The notes under the pieces were generated by a model. The model was not told where the DNA came from. It searched no databases and saw only the letters and a list, made by a program, of their open reading frames with translations. Shown here one piece after another: positions 1 through 11,946 of a DNA stretch of 64,000 nucleotides. Origin of the DNA: Heliocybe sulcata (Eukaryota > Basidiomycota > Agaricomycetes > Gloeophyllales > Gloeophyllaceae); assembly GCA_004369045.1 (NCBI GenBank), contig ML213530.1, positions 71,133 to 135,132 on the forward strand. The letters run 5' to 3'. A program made the position numbers and the translations under genes. Positions within the stretch are counted from its first letter, which is position 1, and every line of letters begins with the position of its first letter.

Positions 1-1648
1 GATGCGGTGTGCGATCCGGCGGCTGTGGACCTGCGACGATGGCCAAAAGATCCGGGTAACCGTCTTGATCAGTGTCGGCTAGCCTGAGGGGCACCGGCAG
101 AGCGGGGGAGCTGGTAGTGTCGAGGACGAGGAGGGAGGACGAGGGGAAAATATCTGTGAGCGGGAAGCGAACGAAGGCCTATCCAGTCTTCAGCCGCGAA
201 AAGAAGGGAAAGGGAATAAATACGAACGTCGTTATCCGTCCTGTCCCCGAAATCGTACATAAAGTCCTGATCAGGTGTACACAGCTCCTCCGGGGGCCGG
301 CACACTCCTTTGCCGTCTTTCACTCCCGAGTCAGTGGTAGACGTACATAGAGGAAGCTGCTTGTTATATGCGATGTTGATGTAACAGTTTGTGCCGAGGC
401 CAGTGACGGGTGAGACAGAAGAGCAAGTGGGGAAAAGCATGTCAATCGTGCCGTCGCGGTCTGAGTGATTAGCATGAGGAAAAGATGCGGTTGTAGAGGA
501 GACGGAAGGGGTTACGCACCAATGTCAGCAAATGTAATTGCTTCAACTCCCGACGGCAAACGGCCCAGCCTACTCAACGAGAACCCAGAATCCTTGTTGT
601 TCACCCAGATCTGGTAATACTTGTCGCCTGAGCTCGAATCATCGCACACCAAAAACAGATCTATGGACGGCGTTCACTCCCAGAGCAGTGGCAAGCCGAC
701 AAACGCACCTGCGAGACAATCCCCGTTTAAATCCACCACAGCATTAGTATGTGGATTAGCGAGGCGGCACTGTGTCCCGTCAAAATTCGGATCTACACTT
801 CACTCAACCTCGTTCTCCTTCAGCGCTTTGTCACGGCAGCTTGAGATACGTACACATCGAATATTCCGCCGGTCGGATTGGACGCGTTCCACACGTTCCT
901 CCATATCTTAAATGCCGAGCTCCGCCCTGGTGCGATGCCAAACAAGTCAATCTTCATGTCCCCGTTGGCGTCCATGGGGACGGGCTGCGCGAGCGTGGAG
1001 GAGGGCAGGGTAAGCGGGTTTGCGGTGTCTTCCAATTCCGACCACGATCACAATAGCACTGTAGTGAGATACAGACTGCTGGCAAGTTGGCGGATACGAG
1101 GACGTACCAAATCCACCTTCCACTACAGAGAGATACACCGCCATGTCGAGCTGGCTCCCGCCGCCTTGTGCCATGACCAGCAGATCGAGCCGCCCATTCT
1201 GCGTGTAATCTCCTGGCACGACGTTGTATACAGGTCTTGGATGGGTAAACGTCGCGGAGCGTCGAAACGTGTAGTCCTCTGCGCATGTCCCACTATTCTA
1301 GCACCGTGATCACTAAGTAACAGAGGAACATACGCACCATGATCCCACAAATACACAGAAAGCGTGCGCTGGTCAGATCCGAGCGCCAGAACATCCAGAC
1401 TTCATCCAAATTCACCTCATAAGCCTTTCTCTTTACCACCCACCCTTATAATATGGATTCACGTACAACTGATCCCCGTTAAAATCTCCAAACGCCACTA
1501 CTCTTCCATCAACATCCACACCCATCCTGCCAGCTTCGAGCAGCGCATTTCCGGTATATCGTTTCGGTGGGAAGGGCCATATCCCGAGAGAGGGAAGAGG
1601 GAGGAGGAGTAGAAGGAGTGAAGTCGGGAGGGCAAGCATGGTTGTCAA
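1..1648 (-). CDS. TIP/ITFG1-like FG-GAP secretory protein (3' end outside window)
   Basis: Probable homologue of T-cell immunomodulatory protein (TIP/ITFG1), an FG-GAP beta-propeller glycoprotein that enters the secretory pathway. The start at 1648 gives a hydrophobic signal peptide of about 22 residues (leucine run ending LPSLG), followed by the first repeat, VAFGDFNGDQ. Further exons on the minus strand carry the same calcium-loop type: GDYTQNGRLDLLV, PMDANGDMKIDLFG, VVDLNGDCLAGAF and, at the left edge, ADTDQDGYPDLLA. Between the last two lies a cysteine-bearing stretch (FPTCSSVSP ... NCYINIAYNKQLPLC) that I recognise from fungal TIP proteins. Several short introns split the repeats. The C-terminal part, expected to hold the membrane anchor, lies beyond position 1. 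The family assignment is fairly sure; the function in fungi is not known. Confidence 0.8.
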
Positions 1649-2043
1649 AGTCGTACTTATGGTAGCTGCGCGGTCGTATTCTCAGGGAGACGGTGTACAA
1701 GACAAGAAAGACCGAGATATTAGGGATTCATGAGATGTTGAAGCGAGGCTCGAGTGTGGTAGCCGGTAGTGGTGGCAGACAGAGGTGACTTTGGACTCTG
1801 CAATTCTGACGCCCCTGCGACGCGTCTCTATCGCATGTGACATGCCCAACCAATCGTCCAAACTACGACAAGATGCATTACACTAAGAGGATCCCAACAT
1901 AGCATAGCCTATATACAAATGCGAACCATGTGCATCGTTCATATACACATAGAACATACTAACGTAGCTGCAGTCCCGCTGGCCCCAACTATTACAACCA
2001 ATGTACCCGCCCTCGCCTCTCCCCTGTGACACCCTGGCTATGC
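1649..2043. other. Intergenic, TIP-like 5' flank and Rab11 3' flank
   Basis: I see no coding potential here. It must hold the promoter of the TIP-like gene and the 3' end of the Rab11 gene, which are both on the minus strand. No clear TATA box was found. Confidence 0.6.
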
Positions 2044-3115
2044 TTAGCAGCACTTGCCGCCCTGCTGCTGGGTGGTGTCGACGCTCGGCGTCACGGTGAT
2101 GGTGTCCCCCTTCGGCGCTTGGATGGCGTCGGCGGACTGCTCGAGCGATTTACTTGACACAATGCGGTAGATGTCTGCGGAATACAGAATGCCAGCTGTT
2201 CAGCTGTGCGAAAGGGAGAGCCGATGGTGGAAACGCACCGGTCAAGATAGTCTGGAACGCAGCCTCGACGTTCGAAGCGTCCAACGCCGAAGTCTCGATG
2301 AACGACAAACCATTCTCCGCTAATACCACCAATACCATTCACCCCATCAGAAGCCATGATATACCCCAGGCCGAGTCTGACGCACCAGCAAACGACTTCG
2401 CCTCCTCCGTCGGCACCGCCCGCAGATGCTTCAAATCGCTCTTGTTGCCCACGAGCATAATGACGATGTTGCTGTCGGCGTGGTCGCGCAACTCTTTCAG
2501 CCACCGCGTAACGTCGACGTACGTCGCGTGCTTCGAAATGTCGTATACCAGGAGAGCGCCAACTGCGCCACGGTAGTATCTGCGAGCAGAGTCTAATTAG
2601 CAGGCCAGGTGGATCGGGAGACGCAGGGAAACTGACGCTGCTGTGATCGCACGGTACCGCTCCTGACCAGCTGCATGCAGAGAACAAGCTATGTTAGGCG
2701 ACATAGTGGAGATGCGGAGGCAAGAGGACGTACCGGTATCCCAGATCTGCGCCTTGACAACCTTCCCGTCCACGTTTATCGACCGAGTCGCAAACTCTAC
2801 ACCGATAGTAGACTTCGTCTCCAGGTTGAATTCATTGCGCGTGAACCGCGAGAGAACTGGATTGTATTCGGGTCACGTCTGATGAGTACGATGCTGAACA
2901 ACAGCAAGACGTACGGTTACTGGAGGGGAAGGTCGTAATGCGTTAGGCGGATCGGAGCAGAGGATAAGTGCTCAGTGGACATACGATTTTCCGACACCAG
3001 AGTCCCCAATCAGCACGACCTACACCATTACGCCCGTCAGTCATCTCCTGGTAACTTCGACGCGTGTGCACAGACGCACCTTGAACAAGTAATCGTAGTT
3101 GCTGCCTTCAGTCAT
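2044..3115 (-). CDS. rab11: Rab11/Ypt3 family small GTPase
   Basis: Small GTPase of recycling endosomes and the late Golgi, needed for polarised exocytosis and septation in fungi. The reading starts [12 protein letters not shown] at 3115 and runs through six or so short introns. Motifs appear in the normal order: P-loop GDSGVGKS, switch [11 protein letters not shown] (Rab11 type), [13 protein letters not shown], guanine specificity NKSD, and ETSA. The C-terminus is GGKCC, a double-cysteine geranylgeranylation signal, with the TAA stop at 2044-2046. Length of about 210 residues is normal. Switch I, the RabF-like IGVEFATR and the double cysteine place it in Rab11 rather than Rab8 or Rab1. Confidence 0.93.
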
Positions 3116-3743
3116 CGTGAACTATACAGCCGTCAAGTGAGTGCGTAAGGTAAAGTCGATTGCGAAGGAAGGAGTCTAAGATGCGGGCGGGGCTCGGTGT
3201 CGTTACGGTTTCGGTCTGCGTCGTGGACGTTACAAGAGGGGATTCGGGGCGGAGTTCGAATTGCCTTGGCTTCCAACTTGCCCGTCGCTGCCCCTCGCTT
3301 TAGTGCTCCTGGTTTCATTGATGTTACTGTGATACGAATCGCTTTCTGCCCGAGTGAACAGCTATTGGAAACGCAAGAATGATCCCGCCGCTATCGCTGG
3401 ATACTGATATCTGGGCTTCCGTCTGACCTGGGCGTCTATCGGACATTGTTTGGATCGTTTACGGCAGCACACAATCAAATCGCTCTTGGACTTGTATCCG
3501 CAAGGATCTATTCAATGTTTAGGCAGTCATGGACTCCTCGAATCTTATGGCTGTCTCCTGGCCTGATTAGTCTCAATGAGCTCGTGCATCTGGGCTTCCT
3601 GGTCTTCCTAGCGGTTGCTCGGGCCGCCACCTCTGGTCACGATCGTGCCCAAAGCATATAACATAGGCCAGAGACATCGCAGAGGACTGGACATTCTCTT
3701 ATCATCTAACCTCGTCTGAGACTACTAGAAGCATCTTTTCGCT
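3116..3743. other. Intergenic between divergent rab11 and mutarotase-like genes
   Basis: A 628-base shared upstream region between two divergently transcribed genes. I see no supported coding region, RNA gene or repeat. Confidence 0.6.
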
Positions 3744-4225
3744 ATGCCAATCCCCCACACCAGGCGGATCTGCCAAATCATAAAGGTCCATCCCCTTTGC
3801 CATCCACTTTTACCCTCGCTGACTCCATCCCTTCAGCTCAAAACCGAAGCAGTTGCAGAATACAAAGCCATTCACGCATCTGTCTGGCCAACTGTCCTGG
3901 CAGCTCTCGAGCGTCACCACATCGTCGATTACTCCATTTACTACTACCCGCCCCTCGACCTCCTCATCGCCACTATGAAATACGCAGGTGAGGACTATGA
4001 GAAGGACATGCAGGGTATTGCAGAGGACCCAGAGACGCAGCGGTGGTGGAAGGTTACGGATGGGATGCAGGAGAGTTTCAATGAAGGCGCGACTGGAAGT
4101 GGTGGTACAGTGCCATGGTGGACTGTAAGTGAAGGAACATAGTCAAGACCTCCGGTTTTCAGGGATGACTGACAGATATGTTACAGGAACTGGAGGAAGT
4201 TTTCCGGTTTGAAGGCAAACCATGA
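3744..4225 (+). CDS. L-rhamnose mutarotase-like protein (RhaM/DUF718 family)
   Basis: Short alpha/beta-barrel protein of the L-rhamnose mutarotase family, whose bacterial members interconvert the alpha and beta anomers of L-rhamnose. Three exons join in frame: 3744-3785, then from 3837 after a 51-base intron, then a final exon ending in TGA at 4223-4225. The junction restores RICQIIK-LKTEAVAEYK, the family's first strand. Further family motifs are HASVWPTVLAAL, HHIVDYSIYYY, the DPETQRWWK and TDGMQESF stretches, and the tail PWWTELEEVFRFEG. The His in AIHASVW, the paired Tyr residues and the WW pair match the residues that line the sugar pocket in this family. The product is about 110 residues, the usual size. 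The real substrate in fungi is unproven. Confidence 0.9.
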
Positions 4226-4851
4226 GACAACTCGTACTAAATCAGTGTCAAGTCATGTATCTACTTCGCCTACCGTATTAGCCTCAAGCCCAATATCTTG
4301 CGGTACATGTTGTTGAGCATGTCTGATGTACCGGATACTCATGACCGCTGGACGGGACCATAACATAAAATCCAGAACGAACATGCAAAAAGTCTGCGAA
4401 GGGCACGGCCCACTCGCGCGTCAGACGACACGTCCTGATCTCCTAAGACTAACTCGGCAGGTCCGGCAGGTTGCAGAATTGCTTCCCTGGCCTGTCACGG
4501 ACCGATTATTCCAAGCCCAGCCATGTCTTGCGACGCGGCGGACGATGGCCACCAAGTTTTCTGGAGGGGACGGCCTTGAACTCAGCGCACGAGCGGGTAA
4601 ACCCGTTGTCACTTTAGACCACCTCGCATTCCCGGTTTGGGCCGTTACAGCCGTTACACCATTGGACGCTGGAGTATTAGAAGTGTTATAGCATTATATT
4701 GGTTTTCCTGTAGCCTCGCGCATTACACGATCACGATGAGCAAGGATAAGCACGACTTGAACACGTCGCGGGCGCTCCTCACGGAGAATCGCCCGCTATA
4801 AGCGGGAGACACGTTCCTCTAGCTCCCCAGTTTACCGTCTTTACCACCATC
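4226..4851. other. Intergenic
   Basis: 626 bases between two plus-strand genes. A 121-codon open frame at 4326-4691 has no recognisable domain or clear start context. I treat the stretch as noncoding. Confidence 0.5.
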
Positions 4852-6114
4852 ATGTCTATGCTCGCCCCCATTGTCGAGCTCTATCGCTGGTCGCTGCAGC
4901 CTGTGGCGCCCTTCACTTGGTTCGGTCTGTCCATCAGCACGCTCGACCTCGCAGCAACATTCCGATTATGCATCGTGCTCCGGCAGATCAGGGAGGGTCT
5001 GAGGGCGAAACACGTTGGCAAAGCCGAGCCGCGGTCGTTTGTACGCGATGCAGCAACTACTTTGTTGGTGGTATATGGAGGGGAGATGATAATGTGTGAG
5101 TAGATCGTACTCAAACCTGCGACGTGACCGGCGTACCAGCATTCTGTCGAATGGTTGAGATGCACGACTGCATGGGCGAGGCGAGGCATGCGTTGTGACG
5201 GCCACCCACCAGGTGTAGGTGGCGGTATCGCATTTTCCCATCGCCCATACACAATCCTGTCATGACCCACTGTTCAAGTGACCGGTTTGCTTACCTTTCT
5301 CGATAGGCCCCTACCTCGGCACGCCGCCATCCTTCCTGTATTCCGGAGTTGTCCCAGCGCTCTACACCGGCGTCCAAGCCCTCGTGGAGCAAATCCCCTC
5401 CTCTTACATCCCCGAGCCCTCCCTCGAAACCGAGCTCCCCCTCTCCTTCATGGACGGCTTAACCCGCGCCTTCCTCCTCTGCACACTCATCCCGCCCATG
5501 GTCACCCAGAACCCAAACCCCCTCCTCGCCACCTCGCCCTGGACACTCCTCGTCACCTCCCTAGTACGTGGTGGCATGCGTAAATACCTCTCTTACTCAT
5601 AATCACCCCCCCTGTTCCCTCCTTGCTTGATTACACAAGCTCACGGCAAATACAGGGTTCTTCCTGACGAACTTGGGTAACCTCCTCTCGCCAACATCGA
5701 TCAGCCTCACCACTCCGCCGGAGTTCCTGCCATACGGATGGACAACTACGGACCTGTGGTGTGCGCCGCTCGTCACGGGTCTCTATGCCACCCTCACCCA
5801 CGCCCAACCCTTCTGGGCGGATGTCAACGCTGTTGTCGCGGGTGCGCTCGGCCCTATGGGCTTGTCCAACGTAACGGGCGAGGGGAAGCTCGTCCCTCTA
5901 GACGCGGAAACAGCGAGGGCGGCGTGTGGCGTCCTTCTAGCCGGCATGTTCGCGACCAGGGTGGCGAAGAACTTTGGTGGCCAGTGGACCGGGCAAGTAA
6001 AGCCTGCTTCACCCGCTAAATCTGGTCAGTTCTCCTCAGTGTGCCGAATACATGTGGGCTCTGACGGGTGTTTGGATTCAAGGTTCACCTCGCAAGACGA
6101 AGAAATTACAATAG
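4852..6114 (+). CDS. Multi-pass ER membrane protein, possibly TRIC-type cation channel
   Basis: A polytopic membrane protein of about 305 residues in four exons. Hydrophobic segments alternate with short loops. The order of elements resembles TRIC (trimeric intracellular cation) channels: an early segment with VVYGGEMIMCPYLGTPPSFL, then FMDGLTRAFLLCTLIPPM, a long central segment, SPWTLLVTSLLTANTGFF, and a late ARAACGVLLAGMFATRVAKNF. The first intron begins inside TGC (Cys) of MIMCPYLG at about 5094. The last junction near 6034/6083 joins KSG to SPRKTKKLQ and the TAG stop at 6112-6114. The C-terminal KKLQ fits the dilysine KKxx ER-retrieval signal, which supports an ER address. The TRIC link is my inference from layout only; it may be an unrelated fungal membrane family. 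Confidence 0.6.
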
Positions 6115-6721
6115 AGCAAGATCAATGTGCTAGACGTGGTGACAGTAGACGCGTGCGCCTGAGAGGTGTCTCGGCTGTGCTTCCTGTATGCTTTCCGGAT
6201 GTCTTGGACGCGCTATAATGTTTGCCCTTGTACAGAATAAAGGCATTTTGAGACTGGATACTTTGGCGCGTCTCTGGTTGCGGACATGGTTGCGGACAAG
6301 ATATCAGTCACTGCACGCCTGATTTGTCAAAGTTTCGTGGGCTGCTTGCGGCGTGCTAGCAGTGGCATACACCCCGGGAAAGCTTCGTCTGCGCTCGCAC
6401 TGGCAGCTTCGACGTGTTCGAACGTGCGAGTGTTATATAGCTCCCCACTGTTAAAGGCACAGAGTTTCGTCTCGCGTGGAATACGAATGTCGGATGGTAT
6501 GGCGATTTTTGTTGGCGCTATAACAAGATATACCTGGATACGATTGAAGTGAAGACCGCTTTAATACTAGGAGCAACAGCGATCTTGACGTCTGACCGTA
6601 GCTCGGTTTGCCCGCATTCCCTGACCGTGAATTGACTCGAAGGTCTCATTACTAGAGCTTCCGTTATATATCACACTCCACCATAGAAGGAGCTCAGACT
6701 ACAAGTCCAGCAGGCAGCATA
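6115..6721. other. Intergenic between convergent genes
   Basis: 607 bases between the 3' ends of a plus-strand and a minus-strand gene. An 88-codon frame at 6286-6552 shows no recognisable features. I see nothing else. Confidence 0.5.
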
Positions 6722-7458
6722 TCACATCAACGCAATCTCCGGGGGCTACCCAACACCATCAGCTCAGTGTTCAAAGATCCTAAATCGCGTGCATAGACTA
6801 ACCTGCCCCCTCGTCTCGAACGCCAACCAGTCGCCCGTGCCCGTCGGCAGCAGTCCCATACTCCGGCACTTCCACAGCCCCAGCGCGAGCGTGAGTATAT
6901 TGCACGCGAGGTACGCTATCTTCTGCAGCGGGAGCGTCGACAGGGATTTAGAGTTGGATTTCGCCGGCGCGAACGGCGCAAACACTGGCATTCCATGCAT
7001 ACCGCTTCACTTCGCACAATATAACGTGGATGAGGAGGGCGTACCAGAATTCATACCCGCGACATTCTTGAACGGGGAGAGGAGGAGCATGAACACGATG
7101 CCCATGCTGAAGATCTGCACGCCGCCGCCGGACATGTACAGCATGAACGCCTGCATGGGGAGCGATTTTGCAGGGGAAATGGCGAGGTCCCATGCGCGTT
7201 TCTCCTTCAACTGCTCATAGGAGGAGTTAGCAGAGGATTTCTGAGGGGTCTTGGTCTGGTGTAGTCAGAGTCAGGATGAGTTTGAGTGAGGAAAGCGGAG
7301 GTGCTCACGGATGTGGAGGGCGAGGTAAAGCCTGGCGGTGGTGGGAGGTGCCTCCATCTGGATTAGAAGCAAAGTATTCGGACGTGAAGCTTTGTATACA
7401 CAATAGCCTAGACGTACTTTGAGCTCTCCAGCGACGAGTAGTCAAGAGGCTTCGACAT
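6722..7458 (-). CDS. EMC4: ER membrane protein complex subunit 4
   Basis: Subunit of the EMC, the ER insertase for tail-anchored and multi-pass membrane proteins. The start [12 protein letters not shown] at 7458 is followed by a short exon joined as [16 protein letters not shown]. The conserved core then reads [67 protein letters not shown] and [20 protein letters not shown]. The last exon adds PPEIALM and the TGA at 6722-6724 after a short intron that starts at the CAG|GTTAGT donor. The AWDLA...PAKS...MYMSG pattern and WKC..MGLLPT..DWLAF are diagnostic of EMC4/TMEM85. The size of roughly 180 residues is normal. The gene is convergent with the TRIC-like ER gene. Confidence 0.93.
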
Positions 7459-7701
7459 TTCGGATGATTGTTAGAAGTGAAGCAAGTGCTCGCAATGAAT
7501 GCGTGTGAATTCGATCATAGTCGAACTGTGGTGAACATAGACACCGGGCCCCGGCGCCTTGAATTGAGACTGATTATTGGCCAGGCAAGCGGAGGCGGCG
7601 AATGGAACATGATTCATACTCATGGCATAGATATCATTGAGGAGAAGGATTACGGTACAAAGGAACAAGAACGAGCAATCACAACATGAAGATAGAATAC
7701 A

Positions 7702-8863
7702 CTACATAGACTGAGCATACTGAGGCATGCCGGGAGGAGGCGGAGGAGGCATCATTCCCATACCCTGAGGCGCAAATCCAGGCGGCGGCGGCGGGTACGC
7801 AGCAGCAGGATTGAAAACAGGCATATTCGGAGGTGGCGGCGGCATCCCCATTGGCATCCCCATGGGCGGAGCCATCGGTTGTCCAAACCCAGGAGGTGGC
7901 GGCGGTTGCGCCAGAGCCCCAGCAAACTGCCCTGGATGGTACATACCCATGCCCGCGGGGGCCGGCGGTGGACGCGCGGAGACCGGGAGTGCGTTGTTCT
8001 TGCGCGCTTGGGCCGCGAGGAGACGTTCCGCGGGCGTACCGTGGCGCTCACCCTTGCCGTCCTTCTTGAAGGCGTACTGGACGCTGATGGCTTTGTTCAT
8101 GAGGAACTGGCCGTTCATGGACTCGATGGCGGCGTCAGAGGATTCGAAGTCCGTGTAGGAGACGAAGCCGTAGCCTTTGGACTTGCCGGACTGGGGATCC
8201 CGTGCAATCTAGGAACCATGAGATTCGTAAAAATGGAGAGAAGGAAGTTACGCACCTTAGCAGTCGTAGCCATGACTCCGAACGCACTGAACGTGTCGTA
8301 GAGTAGCCGCTCGTCCACATTTTCGTCCAGATTACCAATGAACAGGTTTGCGCCGACATCCAGCTGCTTTTTATCTGACGAAGCCTAAAAGACAACGGAA
8401 ACCAGTAAGTATAGTCCGTAAGAATGCCTGAAGCAAGCAACGAAGAACACCGTGAGGGTCCGTGCATGGAAGGCATGAACCAGACACGAACCTTGTTCAC
8501 TCGGATCGGCTTTCCCCACAGCTTAATCTGGTTCATGATCTTGCACGCGTATTCAGCGTCCTCTTCTGTTAAGAACTCGCAGAAGCCATAGCCTTGGTGC
8601 TGCATCGAAATTCGGTCCTTTGGCAGATGGACATTTACTAGAGATTATGGAAAAGGTCAATATTAGCTTCTATTGCAGACTTTCAGCCCACTTGCCTACC
8701 GGACCAGCCTGCAGCATCAACTCCCATACGAGCGCATCCGAACACCGCTCGTCCAGGTTTCCCTACGTTCTCGATGAGCTTGTCGCGCAAAGCTCTAATA
8801 GCAAGCCTTTCTTACCAAGTAAACCGTCGCTTCCTGATTCCTGTCATCTTGAGGTCGGGACAT
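7702..8863 (-). CDS. SF3B4: Splicing factor 3b subunit 4 (SAP49/Hsh49)
   Basis: U2 snRNP protein that holds pre-mRNA next to the branch site through two RRM domains. The start is [16 protein letters not shown] at 8863. RRM1 includes [18 protein letters not shown] and [19 protein letters not shown]2 includes [37 protein letters not shown] and [11 protein letters not shown]. The linker [11 protein letters not shown] and [17 protein letters not shown] are family hallmarks. The tail is Pro/Gly/Met-rich ([16 protein letters not shown], stop at 7702), as in all SF3B4. Five exons. The junction between exons 2 and 3 (about 8708 to 8638) is odd: the expected donor after Gly-Pro would place TAA next. 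The only canonical in-frame donor I see is one codon pair earlier and drops Gly-Pro. Confidence 0.95.
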
Positions 8864-9596
8864 GTTGCGTTCGCTTCACGTTTGCAGCTACAAGCAACAG
8901 CAGATACAGTCAGATGGAACAGTGGTGGGTGGCAGAACTGAGAACTTTCGGGATGCGCCACCGCCATTCGTGGGCGCATATTTGTCCATACTTGCTTACT
9001 GTATGCGGTATCGTTGCAACCTGAGCACTGCGCGGTATATTCTGCAGAATACGCGTCTGGCCTCTTCGTGTACCCTCCTCATATCCAGGATTGTCAGGAC
9101 TGTCAATTCAGACAGCTTCTAGTCTTGCTTGTCTGCTGTTATCGATTGCTCTGTTCACGGAGACTGTCACGAAGGAACATCACCCTATCGCCCCTTGTAT
9201 GCCCCTGGGTAGCGGGGTCACCACGAATGGACTAGCGCAGCCATCTCGTTGCAGACAAGATATCGTTGAAGTATCCATTCATGTTGCGTCGTATTCCCGA
9301 GACCAGAGCAAAGCCAGGCTCCATTCAATATTCCTAGGCCTGACGTGATGCCTCGAGGCATCCTCAAAAATACCAGCACCGAGGCCTTCACGTTCGCATT
9401 CCACTGCCTGTACATCTCGACGTCCTTCCATGCACCACATATCCGCTCTGACGGCATTGAATATGCCGTTCGTATGATTGATGGACTTGCGTCAGTGGCC
9501 TCGGAGCAGACATAAATACTCAAATCTGGACGGCCCTCTTATGTCAGACCCCTCGCCTGAAGTCCTTCAGCTTCACGCTATAGCTAAGCCTTCAGG
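8864..9596. other. Intergenic
   Basis: 733 bases holding the SF3B4 promoter and the upstream region of the small-peptide candidate. Overlapping short open frames on both strands show no conserved motif. Confidence 0.5.
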
Positions 9597-9870
9597 ATGT
9601 ATAGCCGTCTAAACAGCCTGTTCCTGGTTGTCCTAACCCTCTCTCTTATGGTCGCTGCTGCCCCAGTGCCGACCTACCGAATGGCGCTGAAGCAAGCTCG
9701 AGTAGTCCGGGGAGACCCTGAGGAGTGGGCTCGCCGACAGATGAGAAGTATGCTCCGGACCATGCCTATATTACCATCGCTATGTGCTGATCTTGCCTTA
9801 GTCGTTTGACCAAACTGTGCATCGCAACTGTATCGATTTCTTGGATTATATCTTGACGAAACGATTGTGA
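9597..9870 (+). CDS. Candidate small secreted peptide
   Basis: Not recognised. The ATG at 9597 opens a clear signal peptide: basic N-terminus, hydrophobic core LFLVVLTLSLMVAAA, then APVPTYRM as a likely cleavage zone. Read straight through, the frame closes at 9809 (70 residues). A spliced model is also consistent: donor GTAGTC at 9702 and acceptor TTAG at 9801 keep frame and add SFDQTVHRNCIDFLDYIL, ending TKRL and TGA at 9868-9870, for 57 residues in all. The intron would be 100 bases, longer than neighbours. Only one Cys is present, so it is not a typical cysteine-rich effector. It may be a small secreted protein or a chance frame. Confidence 0.35.
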
Positions 9871-10389
9871 GTCCGTCTCCGTAGGAAAGAACCAGCACTC
9901 CACTAACGTGGCTCGAACGATTTCACAGCTTGCTCACGAATTGGATACGACGTCACGTAGTAGAAACGTCTTGCCACGAGTCAGAAGGAATGGACTCCCA
10001 TGGACTTGTACCTTACTCTATTTCCGAACTTCCCAATTGCATCCTATTTATCACACGAAAATATGCAGTGAAATGGCTCAGGCCAGAATCGAATTCTCGC
10101 TCAAGCTATTAGATTCCGCCCGTGTACCTAATTCCCAATGGTATGAACTACAAGAGATAGACAGTAGAAAGTACGGGAACAGACAGGGGCTGCGCGCACT
10201 GTTGCTCCGACAGGCATCCTCAGAGAAAGAGAGAAAGTGTGAAAACGGGGAGGGCAGTCAGGTAGAGGGTGGGCTGATAAATCTGTCTTCAGTAGTAACA
10301 ATCAGAATGCAATGGGATATATGAAGAACGTGACGTGATGAAGTGATCGTGAACAAGGTGGATAGGGTGATTCCGCATCGTTAGGAGCA
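9871..10389. other. Intergenic, 3' flank of cdc42
   Basis: About 520 bases without a supported gene. The open frame 9908-10324 shows no domain. Confidence 0.5.
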
Positions 10390-11206
<817 letters not shown>

Positions 11207-11946
11207 GGCCCAAGAGCAAGTCTATGAGAATCGATCGTGAAGCGTACTACAGAGGTTCAAACGATAGAGGCCGTCAGCAATCCGTCGCTGCACGATGCAG
11301 GTCGCAGTGCGAGATAGATGAGGGGATGTGGCAAGCGGGCGTGGTAACCACGCCTGTTCGCGGCGGTGCGGGGCGATGATGACGCAGAACCCCTATCATG
11401 ATATCTGGCAACTCACCGTTGTATGTAAAGAGCAGCCTAAGGAGCGCGTAGCTGGAGAGCAGGAAAATTGGCTAATTTTTAACGGCTTCAGAAGTCGAGC
11501 AGCCTATCCCAAGAGGTAGAAGCAGCGTTGTCGTCACTAGTTCTAGAAAGAGAAGAACGGCATGAGGATGAGTAATGGGCGGGTTGCGCGGTCGACGTAC
11601 GTGACAGCGAACGTTGTCGTCCTGCAGGTTGTCGAGAACAGCGAGGATGAGCGGTATGACTGTCTCGGACGGTCTTGCCTCGAGGACGGTTAACGACAGT
11701 TGGGATCATCTCCGTCGGCAACGCATGGACCGGCCTCGCAAATATTTACAAACAGCGCGTCGCCGCCCGCCCGGGCTGCATCCGGCGCCCGCATCTTTAT
11801 TCCACGTGGAACAATATGCTACAAGTAGAAAAGTACAGGTATATAGTAGCGTGTGCTTGAATATATAAGTTAACAGAGACTAAGGAAACAAACAAAACAT
11901 AGACAAGAAGAGTATTAGATTCCCTCCTTGAGATTAGAATGGGCGA
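11207..11946. other. Upstream region of cdc42, with a CACGTG palindrome
   Basis: 740 bases between cdc42 and the 3' end of the WD40 gene, all on the minus strand. No coding region is supported. A perfect 12-base palindrome, TTCCACGTGGAA, lies at 11800-11811 and contains the E-box core CACGTG, the site type bound by bHLH factors. Whether it is used is unknown. Confidence 0.5.
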
